Shown here piece by piece: positions 25,592-34,693 of a stretch of 64,000 nucleotides of DNA; the stretch's first letter is position 1, and the number at the start of each line of letters is the position of its first letter. A program made the translations under genes and the position numbers. Source of the DNA: Akkermansia sp. (GTDB lineage: Bacteria; Verrucomicrobiota; Verrucomicrobiia; Verrucomicrobiales; Akkermansiaceae). The notes under the pieces are model-generated. The model worked only from the letters and a program-made list of their open reading frames with translations. It ran no database searches and was not told where the DNA came from. The stretch lies in contig NZ_JAJBTT010000033.1 in NCBI RefSeq assembly GCF_020860705.1, positions 1 through 64,000 of the forward strand, given 5' to 3'.

Positions 25592-26542
25592 TCATTTTCC
25601 CCCCGTCATCAGGACGAGGGCGCGCGGGAAATACCGTTTGATGAACAGGAAAACTCCCCGTGCCAGCATGTACACCACGGGCACCAGGCACCACCAGGCC
25701 CAGGCGGGCCACGGGGATGGGAAACACGCTTCCACCCCCGTCAGGGCAATCAGCACAAAAATGTGGGAGCAGTACACGAAGAAACTGCCGGACGACCACA
25801 GCGCCAGCCGCTCCGACAGCGCCGGGCTGATGGCCCTGGCCACCATTCCGAAGCTCAGGAAGGCCAGCACGGCCAGTCCTGAAAAAGCGGTGTCCGGAAT
25901 CAGGAAGGTATCCGTGCAGCTTGTCCAGACAAGCGCCGCGCAGGCCAGGAGAATGGAGCCATGGACGGCCATGGGCAGTTTTTCCCAGCGGTCCAGGCAG
26001 CCCGGTATGGAAGACGCCAGCAGGATGCCCAGCACAAAATCCCCGAACATATAGGGGCTGGGCCATGCCAGGGAATCATCCCAGCGGTTCAGGAAAAGGC
26101 AGAAGAGGCCCGCTGCATAAAGCACCCAGCGGACTTTGGAAAGAAGAAATGCGGCCAGCGTGAACACCATCAGATCCCGCAAAAACCACATCGGCGTCAG
26201 CAAGGGGCACACGCCCAGGCCGAACACGGAAGCCAGAGCGCCCGGGGACACGGGCATTCCCGCCAGCAGCCAGTAGGCCGCACACCAGAACAAGTAGGGC
26301 CGCAGCAGGGACATCACGCGTCCCGCAGTCCATTTACCCGCGCCTTCCCCTTGCAGGCGGGAGGCGGAAAAATACCCCGCCAGCAGGAAAAACGTCGCCA
26401 GCGCCGGACCGATCAGCCATTGATTGGGAGGGAATCCCCCCGAAGGGACGTGCTGCATGATGACGGACAGCGTAGCCAGCAGACGGGCAGTCTCCACCCA
26501 GGGCAGGCGGCCGCGGAAAACGGAGGTGGAGGAGACTGTCAT
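25592..26542 (-). CDS. Acyltransferase family 3 membrane protein
   Basis: 316 residues from ATG 26542, about ten predicted membrane helices. N-terminal RLPWVETARLLATLSVIMQHV matches the acyltransferase-3 (PF01757) start with its catalytic-type His after an L-x-x-x-x-V-x-x-H pattern, and FFLLAGYFSASR matches the next block. Family members transfer acetyl or other acyl groups to surface sugars. The acceptor is unknown. It points back toward the sulfatase (convergent) and has no close operon partner. Confidence 0.8.
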   Translation of the reverse strand: MTVSSTSVFRGRLPWVETARLLATLSVIMQHVPSGGFPPNQWLIGPALATFFLLAGYFSASRLQGEGAGKWTAGRVMSLLRPYLFWCAAYWLLAGMPVSPGALASVFGLGVCPLLTPMWFLRDLMVFTLAAFLLSKVRWVLYAAGLFCLFLNRWDDSLAWPSPYMFGDFVLGILLASSIPGCLDRWEKLPMAVHGSILLACAALVWTSCTDTFLIPDTAFSGLAVLAFLSFGMVARAISPALSERLALWSSGSFFVYCSHIFVLIALTGVEACFPSPWPAWAWWCLVPVVYMLARGVFLFIKRYFPRALVLMTGGK

Positions 26543-26632
26543 GATGCCGCTATTCTGGACGAACCATGCTCCAAAAGCACTATTTTTATTGCCCGGCCGG
26601 TATTTATTCTTTCTGCCGGAAGTCTTTTTCCG

Positions 26633-26658
26633 CAAGGGCCGGGAGGCCCCTGTTCCCG
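26633..26658 (+). repeat. Dispersed palindromic repeat, copy 2
   Basis: CAAGGGCC GGGA GGCCCCTG followed by TTCCCGG; one stem mismatch compared with the other copies. Confidence 0.7.
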
Positions 26659-27064
26659 GTCCCGGCTTCATCAGGAAACACGGTGATCAGACGCCTTTCC
26701 GCGGATTACAGAAAAACGCCCTGCCGGGAATGAAGGTTTGATTCGTTCATCCTTCGGATTCACTCACCCTGCGGGCTTCCAGCCACGCTTCCGTCCAACC
26801 GGGCTTCATCATGGAAGTCAAGCCCGCGTGCAACGAAAGGAACCTATACCTTGACTGACCAGACTATTGTTTCGAGGTGAAAAGAAGGGAGTTTCCAGGA
26901 TTTCTTCTCTACTTCCCGACCCCGGCACCTAATGGATTTTGTGTTGTTGGATTCGCTTTTGAAAAAATTAAAAAACGGCACATTTACTTTAATCTTGCAT
27001 CAACTGTATTGTCTTGCTTCCGGAGCAGGAAAAACCTGCAAAGAGAAACTATTCCGGTTCCCAC

Positions 27065-27098
27065 AAAAAACGGCCGGATTCCCGATGGAACCCGGCCA
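27065..27098 (-). terminator. Terminator of the 27135-27566 gene
   Basis: On the minus strand GGCCGG...CCGGCC is followed by GTTTTTTG, 37 bp after the stop. Confidence 0.7.
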
Positions 27099-27134
27099 TT
27101 GGAAAGGATGCCCGTTCAGGCAGGGAGACAATCG

Positions 27135-27566
27135 TCAGGAATAAAATCCCATGTCCTGCTCCCGTTCCTGTTCCTTGCGCTTGAAATAGGGGTTGCGGTA
27201 GCGGTGGATGCATTTGCTGGACGGCCCAGGAGTATAATGAAGCGGGTCCGCCTCCTTGGCGGCTTCCCTGCCCAGGATATCCAAAAAGTCCTTCAGGGGC
27301 ATTTCCAGATCGGCATCGTGGCATGCCAGCGCAGCAGACAGCCGCACCCTGCCGTTGTCATAGTCCACGTACAAGGCAAACAGCGTGGTCTGGTACAGAT
27401 GCCACGGTTCGCCTTCCATTTCTCCGGACTGGTGCTCTCTGACGGCTTCCAGCAGCCACGTCAGCGCATGTTCCAGTTCCAGATTGTCCAAAACATCCCG
27501 TAGAAGAGACGTTTCATGGCCAAAGACGGCCACGCTTTCCTGTTGTCTTGCCCTGTTGATTTTCAT
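27135..27566 (-). CDS. Hypothetical protein, cytoplasmic
   Basis: 143 residues from the ATG at 27566, preceded 9 bp upstream by AAGGAG, which fixes the start (an upstream in-frame ATG at 27644 lacks this). Sequence is acidic and helical at the start (RDVLDNLELEHALTWLLEAV), then FALYVDYDNGRVRL and a Lys/Arg-rich C-terminus. No family recognised. Followed by its own terminator. The hpt gene lies 116 bp upstream on the same strand. Confidence 0.62.
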   Translation of the reverse strand: MKINRARQQESVAVFGHETSLLRDVLDNLELEHALTWLLEAVREHQSGEMEGEPWHLYQTTLFALYVDYDNGRVRLSAALACHDADLEMPLKDFLDILGREAAKEADPLHYTPGPSSKCIHRYRNPYFKRKEQEREQDMGFYS

Positions 27567-27682
27567 GTCTTGGTTTCTCCTTTCCGGTTTTCCCTTGTGA
27601 AGCTTGAAGGCGGCTGCCTCCATCGCTCCAATGTATTGGGACACTTTTTTTCAGCAGGTTGTTCAACTTAAAACAAAATATT

Positions 27683-28204
27683 TCATCCAAGCTCCACTTT
27701 CCCGATGTAGGGCAATTCCCGGTAACGCTCATCCAGATCCATGCCAAAGCCCACCAGAAAGTCATTTCCCTGGGTAAAAGCCACGTAATCAGCCTCAAAG
27801 GGAACCTTGCGGCAGCAGTGCTTGTCCACAGCCACGGCAGTCATCACACGCTGCACCCCCCTTTTTTTCAATTCCCGGCAGACTTCCGCCAGCGTGGCGC
27901 CCGTGTCCAGCACGTCATCCACCACCAGAACGGGCTGGTCCGGACGGAAGGAGCCGCAGTCCCCCTCCCACGTGAAGGAGCCGGAAGAGGACATTCCGGC
28001 ATAACTGTTGACTTTCACGGCTTTCACTACGGGACGGGTTTTCAAATGGCCTGCCAGCATGGTGGCGAAAGGGAGGGCTCCCTTCAACAGGAGCAGCAGG
28101 ACGTAGGGCCGCTCTCCCATGTCAGCATCAATGGAGGCGGCCAGTTCCCTGACGCGTTCGCGGATGGCGTCCTCTCCAATCAAGGGTGTAATGGTGTAAG
28201 TCAT
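27683..28204 (-). CDS. hpt: Hypoxanthine phosphoribosyltransferase
   Basis: 173 residues, standard for bacterial Hpt. Shows VLLLLLKGALPFATML, the PRPP-binding motif VLVVDDVLDTGATL and the late VGFGMDLDERYRELPYIG block. It converts hypoxanthine (or guanine) and PRPP to nucleotide in purine salvage. Divergent from the membrane protein at 28217, with only 12 bp between start codons as called. Confidence 0.95.
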   Translation of the reverse strand: MTYTITPLIGEDAIRERVRELAASIDADMGERPYVLLLLLKGALPFATMLAGHLKTRPVVKAVKVNSYAGMSSSGSFTWEGDCGSFRPDQPVLVVDDVLDTGATLAEVCRELKKRGVQRVMTAVAVDKHCCRKVPFEADYVAFTQGNDFLVGFGMDLDERYRELPYIGKVELG

Positions 28205-28216
28205 GCAAACAGAAGC

Positions 28217-28867
28217 ATGATAGTAGTTTCCACGGGGAAATCAATCTTTAGCGAAGAACGGTTTGACGGCCGCAGCGGTTTCCGTTACTTTCCGGAAGAC
28301 ATGGTTGCTATTCCCAACCGCCGCACGTATCCCGGCTTTCTTCTGGCAATCCTTCCCCTGCTGTGGGCGGGCATTTGCGCCCTTACATGGGTTATACTCT
28401 CTCTTCCCCCTCAGACGGGAACCGTTGCAGAGAGCATCAGAACCATTTTCTGCATGTTGGGTCCGTTTCTGAGTCTGGGCATGCTGTTTGTACTGCTGGA
28501 TTCATGGTTTGGCCGGACAATTTATGAGGCTCGTGACGGATGGCTGCACACGGAGAAAAACCTGTTCGGGTTCCGCCGGAACGCTTTTGATTACGATCTG
28601 GACCTGCTGACGGAATGCCAACTCTCCCATATCGGAAAGAATACTCCGGTGAACCATGAGGAATTGGAGCGGTTGAGGCATGCCGGAGCCGTCATCCGCC
28701 GCAAGGGAAGAACCGGGCCGGAATATCCGGCTCCATGCGACGTCTGCCGCATCATTTACGACGGCCAGCCCCTTGTCCTGCTGGCGGCTCCTTCACGGCA
28801 CCCCGTGGAAAGACTGGCGGAGTTCATCGAAGCCGTGATGCGGCAACACCGGGAAAAACGCCCCTGA
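28217..28867 (+). CDS. Two-helix membrane protein of unknown function
   Basis: 216 residues from ATG 28217 (an alternative start at 28301 would leave room for a promoter after hpt). Two predicted helices (residues ~40-60 and ~72-92), then a soluble part: IYEARDGWLHTEKNLFGFRRNAFDYDLDLL, which has the feel of a small PH-like beta domain and ends with an amphipathic helix. No named family is certain. It converges on the PH-domain-like gene at 28824-29411, overlapping 44 bp, and the two share a helices-plus-soluble layout. Confidence 0.5.
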   Translation: MIVVSTGKSIFSEERFDGRSGFRYFPEDMVAIPNRRTYPGFLLAILPLLWAGICALTWVILSLPPQTGTVAESIRTIFCMLGPFLSLGMLFVLLDSWFGRTIYEARDGWLHTEKNLFGFRRNAFDYDLDLLTECQLSHIGKNTPVNHEELERLRHAGAVIRRKGRTGPEYPAPCDVCRIIYDGQPLVLLAAPSRHPVERLAEFIEAVMRQHREKRP

Positions 28868-29411
28868 TCCGCTCAATAACCCTTTCCGCATACGGCAGAG
28901 CCAGCCAGCCCTGCGGGACCGGTTTTTTGCCCGGAGGAAATTGATAGCGGAACACCAGGTCTCCCGTGCCGTCATGATGGGGCACCATACGAATTTTCCG
29001 CAGGGATGCCCCGTCAAATTGCTGGAAAAACGTTCCCCTGCCGTCCGCAGACGGTCCTATGGATAACAGGCGCCTGTCCGTCATGGCGTAAATAAAGGCA
29101 TTAAGCTTTCGTGATTCCAGAATGGCGTTCAGCACCAGCGCGCCAGTGCTGCCCAGCGCAACAAGAGAACAAACGCCCATGATCGCCAGGGAAAAAACAA
29201 CCTCTTCGTTCCATGAAGGATTACCCGCCGCCACTACGTAAAAACCACGGCCGAATGCCACGGCAAAAAACAGGAGAAAGAAGATCCCCTTCCATTCCTT
29301 CGCCACCCTGCTCTTCCATCCGGAGCAGGGCTTGCCCTGCCAGAGAATTCTTTCTCCCGGAAGTAGCCGTTCCCTCACTTTGTCCAGTTCTGCCTTTGTC
29401 AATTCCTGCAT
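28824..29411 (-). CDS. bPH (PH-like) domain membrane protein
   Basis: 195 residues from ATG 29411. Starts with LPGERILWQGKP, the typical opening of YdbS/bPH2-like proteins, then two membrane helices (~residues 45-65 and 75-98) and the core AFIYAMTDRRLLSIGP, matching the bacterial PH family's Y-x-I/L-T-x-x-R block. Role of this family is unknown; many act at the envelope. Overlaps the convergent neighbour by 44 bp. Confidence 0.7.
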   Translation of the reverse strand: MQELTKAELDKVRERLLPGERILWQGKPCSGWKSRVAKEWKGIFFLLFFAVAFGRGFYVVAAGNPSWNEEVVFSLAIMGVCSLVALGSTGALVLNAILESRKLNAFIYAMTDRRLLSIGPSADGRGTFFQQFDGASLRKIRMVPHHDGTGDLVFRYQFPPGKKPVPQGWLALPYAERVIERIRGVFPGVAASRLR

Positions 29412-29551
29412 GTTCCCAAGGCTGTTTCCTTCTTCTGCATACCAGCCGGAAGACTGGAATGCACGCCTTTTGTTTCCGGAATTTCCGGGAATACGCGGGT
29501 GCGCATTTAACGGTAGCCTCCTGCCGGGGCACATGGTAAAGTGAGGCAGAA

Positions 29552-32386
29552 ATGACTGATTCCCCTTCCAAACGCCTTTTTATCCTGGATGGCATGGCTC
29601 TGGCCTACAGGGCCCACTTTGCCTTTTTCTCCAATCCCATCCGCAATTCCAAGGGAGTCAACACGTCCGCCGTGTACGGTTTTGCCAATACGCTGCTGGG
29701 CATTCTGGAACATGAACAGCCCACGCACATCGCAGCCTGCTTTGACACCTCCGCTCCCACGGAGCGCCACCGGATTTACCCGGACTACAAGGCCAACCGG
29801 GAATCCATGCCGGAAGAGTTGAGTTACCAGATACCCCTGATTTTCAAACTTCTGGAGGCCATGAACATTCCCATCCTGCGCTATGACGGTTATGAGGCGG
29901 ACGATACGATCGGCACGCTGGCCCGCCTGGCGGACGATACGAAGGAGTTCCAGACCTACATGGTTTCCCAGGACAAGGATCTGGGGCAGCTCATTTCCCC
30001 CACCTGCTATCTGTGGCGTCCCGGCAAGCGGGGAAACGATCATGAAGTGATTGACCTGGAGAAGCTCAAGGAGCACTGGGGCATTGAGCGTGCGGACCAG
30101 GTGATTGACATCCTGGCCCTGATGGGCGACAGCTCCGATAATATTCCGGGACTCCCCGGCGTAGGGGAAAAGACGGCCAAGGTGCTGATTGAGGAGTTCG
30201 GCTCCGTGGAAAACCTGCTGGCCAACACAGATAAACTGAAAGGAAAGCGCAAGCAGATTGTGGAGGAAAACGGCTCCCTGGCTACCCTTTCCAAACAGCT
30301 GGCCACCATTGACCGGGATGTGCCCCTCACCGTCACCCTGCCCGAGCTGGTCAAAAAGGATCCGAACCCGGAAGAACTTCTGGCCCTTCTTCAGGAGCTG
30401 GAATTCCGTTCCATGCAGGCCAAACTGTTCGGTAAAAAAGCGCCGGAGGCCAGAAAAGCGCCCCTCCTTGCGGACGATTTGTTCGCTCCGGCCCAGGCGG
30501 CGCAGTCTCCGGAGGAAACGCCCTCCGTTCCCGCTGCGCCTGTGCAGCAGAACGGGTCCGGCCAGATGGACCTGTTTGAAGAACGCCATTTGAAAACGGT
30601 GGACGATTTCAAGCATGAATACATCATTGCGGATACGGAGGAAGCCCGCGCCGCCATGATTGCCGAACTGGAAAAGCATGATTCCTGGTGTTTTGATACG
30701 GAGACGACGGGCCTGAATCCCCTCACGGACGAATTGCTGGGCATCTCCTTCTGTGCGGAGCCGCACAAGGCATGGTACATGCCCGTTTCCGGCCCGGACG
30801 ACCTGGAAACGGTCAGGACGCTTTTGGAAGGTTCCGCGGAAAAGATCGGGCATAACCTGAAGTTTGACCTGAAGGTTCTGCGGGCTAACGGCATCCGGGT
30901 GAAAGGCCCCTTTTTCGATACAATGCTGGCCCACGCCCTGATCTCCCCGGGCATGAAGCACGGCATGGACGCTCTGGCGGAAAGTTTTCTGCAATATTCC
31001 ACGATCAAGCTGAAGGACATCGCCGCGCCGGGCGCCAAAAAGCGTGAACTGGATACCAGCGGGATTCCCGTGGAAGTCATGGGCAAGTATTCGGCGGAAG
31101 ACGCGGACATTACCCTTCAGCTTTCCGCCATCCTCAAAAAGCAGGTGAAAGAGAGTGGCATGGAGGAACTCTTCCGTACGGTGGAACTCCCCCTGCTGCC
31201 TGTGCTGGCAGACATGGAATTTAGCGGCATACGCGTGCTCCCGGAATCGCTGGAGAAAGCTTCTGTCAAGGTGGGGGCCATCATTGACGGCCTGCGGGAG
31301 AGGATTGAAGAAGCCGCGGGCCACCCCCTCAACCTGAATTCACCCAAGCAGCTCGGCGACTTCCTGTTCGGAGAACTGGAGCTGGTGAAGAAGCCCAAGA
31401 AGACGAAGACGGGCCAGTTTGTGACGGATGAAGACACCCTCTCCGCCCTGGCTCCCCTCCACCCCATCGTGGCGGACATCCTGGCCTACCGGGAAAACAT
31501 GAAGCTGAAAAGTACGTACCTGGACGCCCTGCCCAAGTACATCTGCCCCCGGGACGGCCGCATCCACACCCAGTTCCACCAGATGCTGACGGCCACCGGA
31601 CGCCTGGCCTCCCAGGACCCCAACCTGCAGAATATTCCGGTAAGGACGGAACAGGGGCGCCTGATCCGCACAGCCTTCGTTCCAGCCTCCGGAGAGTATA
31701 CCATGCTTTCCGCAGACTATTCCCAGATTGAACTGCGCATCATGGCGGCGCTCTCAGGGGATCCCGCCATGTGCGAGGCCTTCAAGGAAGGCCGGGACAT
31801 CCATACGGAAACGGCGGCCAAGGTGTACGGCATTCCCCGCGAGCAGGTGGACGCCACCATGCGCCGGGCGGCGAAGATGGTGAACTTCGGCATCATTTAC
31901 GGTATTTCCGCCTTCGGCCTTTCCCAGCGCCTGGGCTGCCCCCGCAGTGAAGCCGCTACCTTGATTGAAAATTACTTTATCCAGTTTCCCGTGGTAAAAT
32001 CCTTCATGGAGGACCTGGTGCACAAGGCGGAACGGGCAGGTTACGCGGAAACGCTGCTGGGCCGCAGGAGAATGATCCCGGAAATCAACTCCGCCAACAA
32101 GACCATCAAGTCCGCAGCGGAGCGCACCGCCATCAACACCCCCATCCAGGGTACCGCCGCGGATATGATCAAGATCGCCATGATCCATGCGGCCAAATTG
32201 CTGGAAGGCACCAAATCCCGGCTTATCCTCCAAATTCACGATGAATTGCTGGTGGACCTGCACAAGGAGGAGACGGACCTCATCCCGAAGATTGAAGAAA
32301 TCATGATCAGCGCCCTGCCCCTTCCCAACGGCGTTCCCATCCTGGTGGAAGCCAGAACGGGGAGCAACTGGCTGGAAGCCCACTAA
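29552..32386 (+). CDS. polA: DNA polymerase I
   Basis: 944 residues. N-terminal 5'-3' exonuclease (RLFILDGMALAYRAHFAF; IPILRYDGYEADD; DSSDNIPGLPGVGEKTA), a 3'-5' exonuclease with intact DTETTGLNP and GHNLKFDLKVL motifs, and a polymerase domain with TGRLASQDPNLQNIPVRT, SADYSQIELRIMA, RRAAKMVNFGIIYGIS and QIHDELLVD. The proofreading exonuclease appears active, unlike the inactivated copies of some bacteria. A linker rich in Ala/Pro (residues ~310-340) separates the exonucleases. Housekeeping repair and Okazaki processing. Confidence 0.97.
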   Translation: MTDSPSKRLFILDGMALAYRAHFAFFSNPIRNSKGVNTSAVYGFANTLLGILEHEQPTHIAACFDTSAPTERHRIYPDYKANRESMPEELSYQIPLIFKLLEAMNIPILRYDGYEADDTIGTLARLADDTKEFQTYMVSQDKDLGQLISPTCYLWRPGKRGNDHEVIDLEKLKEHWGIERADQVIDILALMGDSSDNIPGLPGVGEKTAKVLIEEFGSVENLLANTDKLKGKRKQIVEENGSLATLSKQLATIDRDVPLTVTLPELVKKDPNPEELLALLQELEFRSMQAKLFGKKAPEARKAPLLADDLFAPAQAAQSPEETPSVPAAPVQQNGSGQMDLFEERHLKTVDDFKHEYIIADTEEARAAMIAELEKHDSWCFDTETTGLNPLTDELLGISFCAEPHKAWYMPVSGPDDLETVRTLLEGSAEKIGHNLKFDLKVLRANGIRVKGPFFDTMLAHALISPGMKHGMDALAESFLQYSTIKLKDIAAPGAKKRELDTSGIPVEVMGKYSAEDADITLQLSAILKKQVKESGMEELFRTVELPLLPVLADMEFSGIRVLPESLEKASVKVGAIIDGLRERIEEAAGHPLNLNSPKQLGDFLFGELELVKKPKKTKTGQFVTDEDTLSALAPLHPIVADILAYRENMKLKSTYLDALPKYICPRDGRIHTQFHQMLTATGRLASQDPNLQNIPVRTEQGRLIRTAFVPASGEYTMLSADYSQIELRIMAALSGDPAMCEAFKEGRDIHTETAAKVYGIPREQVDATMRRAAKMVNFGIIYGISAFGLSQRLGCPRSEAATLIENYFIQFPVVKSFMEDLVHKAERAGYAETLLGRRRMIPEINSANKTIKSAAERTAINTPIQGTAADMIKIAMIHAAKLLEGTKSRLILQIHDELLVDLHKEETDLIPKIEEIMISALPLPNGVPILVEARTGSNWLEAH

Positions 32387-32481
32387 AAATTTCACGGCGG
32401 AACAAAGAGACCAGAGTTCTCCCCTCCCTCCGGATTTTTGAATTGACGAAGGCCTCCGGATTTCAGAACCTTCCGAACCAT

Positions 32482-34524
32482 ATGCACGCATTATCTCTGC
32501 CAACGATTGCCCTGACGGCCTGTACCTGCGTTTGCTTCCAGACCGCCGCAGCATCCGTAACCTATCCGGGAACATCTCCGGGATCCCCTGCCGCCAATCG
32601 GGAGGGGGATGTCTATACTTTGAGCAACAATCTTCTGAGCGCCTCCTGGAAGGTCTCCGGCAACAAGCTGATTCCCCTGGGAATCGTGAACAGGGAACGC
32701 CCCTCCAGGGAAGAGAATGCCGTCTCCGGCAAACAGGAACCGGAATTGTTCCGCCTTTCCACGGAAAAGGAAGACTACAACCTCCCATCCTCCCGGTTTG
32801 TGATGGAAGGCGCTCCTTCCATCACTGTCCAGAAGGGCAACCCTTCAAGCCCACGCCTGGGAGAACGTTCCGAAGGGGCGGCGATCTCCGCCACCTTCAA
32901 GGACAAAAAGAGCGGGCTGACCGTCCAATGGAGGGCGGAATTGAGGGAAGGTTCCTCCTACGTCAAGGAGACCTACAAGATTGAAGCGTCCAAGGAAGTG
33001 GATTTGAAGAAAATCCAGCTGATTGACTTGCAGGACCCCTCCCTTGCCGTCAAGGGAACCGTACCGGGAAGCCCCCTGGTCAGCGAACGGGAAGGAACGT
33101 TTGCCGGCATTGAACTTCCTGTCGCCAAGGCCCAATCCAGCGGAGGAACGGGAACCGTCGGGTTTGACTGCAACCTTCCCATGGGAAGCGGGAGCGTCCA
33201 GACATTCACCACCGTGCTGGGAGTATGGCCGGAGAACCAGCTGCGCCGGGGATTCCTTTATTATCTGGAACGGGAACGCGCTACGCCCTACCACCAGTTC
33301 CTGCATTACAACGGCTGGTATGACGATGGGCTGGACCCCACGGAGAAAACCCTCGTCAAGACAGCCGGGGAATACAAGAAGGAACTGGGCTCCCGCCATG
33401 TAAGGCTGGATGGCTTTGTGCTGGATGACGGTTGGGATGACGTGAACGAAGACCTTTGGCAGCCATCCACCAAAAAATTCCCGCACGGATTTGAACCCGT
33501 CGTCAAGGCGGTAGGAAAAATTCCCTCCGGCTTCGGTATCTGGATTTCTCCGCTGGGAGGGTATTTTGGCCCGGAAAAGAGGGTGCAGCTAGCCAAGGAC
33601 AAGGGCATCCTGCCGGCCGATGCAACGGGGTTCGACCTTTCCTACCCCCAGTATTACCAGTGGTTCAAGAAACGCTGTTCCGACCTGATGAAGAAGGACA
33701 AGGTAACCTACTTCAAATGGGACAAAGCCGGGGACGGAATCAGCCCCCACTTCATGGCCCTTCTTTCCATTGCCAATGATCTTCGCCGGGAGAATCCCCG
33801 CCTGTTCATCAATACGACGGTAGGCACCTGGCCCTCCCCCTTCTGGCTCAACCATGTGGATTCCACGTGGCGCAACGGCACGGCGGACGTAGGCTGGACA
33901 GGCAAGGGAGACGACCGCGAGCAATGGATCACGTTCCGGGACGGCTCCTGCTACAACGTCATCGTCAAGCCGGGACCACTTTATCCGCTGAATTCCATCA
34001 TGCACCATGGCATGGTGCTGGGCACCAAGTTCCAGGCCGCACGCGTCAGCAAGGGTGAGGACGGAAAGCAGGATAACAAAAACCTGAAAAACGACTCCCG
34101 CATTTATTTCGGCTCCGGAGCCAATCTTCAGGAACTTTACCTCACTCCGTCCATGATGGATAAAAAGGCCTGGGACGATGTGGCGGCCGGAGCACGCTGG
34201 GCGCAGCGCTTCCAGGATGTACTGGCTGACGTGCACTGGGTGGGCGGTGACCCGAATAAACTGGAACCCTACGGCTATGCGGCCTGGAGCCCCCGCGGAT
34301 GCACGCTGGCGCTCCGCAATCCGGACGATCGTCCGCAGTCGATTGAACTGGATGCGGGAACCGTCTTTGAACCCGTAAAGGGAACGCCGGCCGTCTTCTC
34401 CCTGAAAGCCTCCTACCCGGACCAGCGCGTGAAAACGCTGAAGCTGGAACAGGGCAAGCCGGTTAGCCTGGAACTTCAACCCTTTGAAGTGCTGGTATTT
34501 GACATGAGAGCGGACAAACGCTGA
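32482..34524 (+). CDS. GH36-like glycosidase, secreted (alpha-galactosidase/alpha-N-acetylgalactosaminidase type)
   Basis: About 680 residues from ATG 32482, signal peptide to ~residue 24. N-terminal beta domain, then a barrel with LHYNGWYD, LDGFVLDDGWDD and YFKWDKAGDG, whose Asp (about residue 414) fits the GH36 (clan D) nucleophile; the acid/base is probably one of the Asp residues in the TADVGWTGKGDDREQW stretch. The family hydrolyses alpha-Gal or alpha-GalNAc linkages such as blood-group or mucin caps. The sequence is diverged, so GH31 or another clan D family is a possible alternative. Single gene with its own terminator after it. Confidence 0.72.
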   Translation: MHALSLPTIALTACTCVCFQTAAASVTYPGTSPGSPAANREGDVYTLSNNLLSASWKVSGNKLIPLGIVNRERPSREENAVSGKQEPELFRLSTEKEDYNLPSSRFVMEGAPSITVQKGNPSSPRLGERSEGAAISATFKDKKSGLTVQWRAELREGSSYVKETYKIEASKEVDLKKIQLIDLQDPSLAVKGTVPGSPLVSEREGTFAGIELPVAKAQSSGGTGTVGFDCNLPMGSGSVQTFTTVLGVWPENQLRRGFLYYLERERATPYHQFLHYNGWYDDGLDPTEKTLVKTAGEYKKELGSRHVRLDGFVLDDGWDDVNEDLWQPSTKKFPHGFEPVVKAVGKIPSGFGIWISPLGGYFGPEKRVQLAKDKGILPADATGFDLSYPQYYQWFKKRCSDLMKKDKVTYFKWDKAGDGISPHFMALLSIANDLRRENPRLFINTTVGTWPSPFWLNHVDSTWRNGTADVGWTGKGDDREQWITFRDGSCYNVIVKPGPLYPLNSIMHHGMVLGTKFQAARVSKGEDGKQDNKNLKNDSRIYFGSGANLQELYLTPSMMDKKAWDDVAAGARWAQRFQDVLADVHWVGGDPNKLEPYGYAAWSPRGCTLALRNPDDRPQSIELDAGTVFEPVKGTPAVFSLKASYPDQRVKTLKLEQGKPVSLELQPFEVLVFDMRADKR

Positions 34525-34553
34525 CGCAGGGCCCGCACATCATAAGAATATAC

Positions 34554-34587
34554 ACCATGCCTCCCTCCCGGGCGGCATGGTTTTTTT
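34554..34587 (+). terminator. Rho-independent terminator of the GH36-like gene
   Basis: ACCATGCC and GGCATGGT arms, followed by TTTTTTT, 30 bp after the stop. Confidence 0.85.
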
Positions 34588-34693
34588 ATGGTCTCCATAA
34601 GTCTGATTCCTATTCCGGAAAGCCTTTTGAAAAGAACGCGTTCCCGGACAAAAAAGGAAAAAAGAGGGAGAAAAAATTCTCTGGGAGGGAATG

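Larger units (their letters stand above)
26543..27134. other. 592-bp gap with repeat copy 2
   Basis: Holds the dispersed palindrome copy 2 (26633-26658) and the terminator of the 27135 gene (27065-27098). The remainder is moderately AT-rich with no recognisable gene, RNA or promoter. Confidence 0.5.

Noticed and set aside
26877..27503. 208-codon plus-strand frame opposite the 27135 gene
   Set aside because: Starts in intergenic sequence, runs antisense into a gene with a clear ribosome binding site; no recognisable domain.
29507..31324. 605-codon minus-strand frame over polA
   Set aside because: Shadow of a housekeeping gene.
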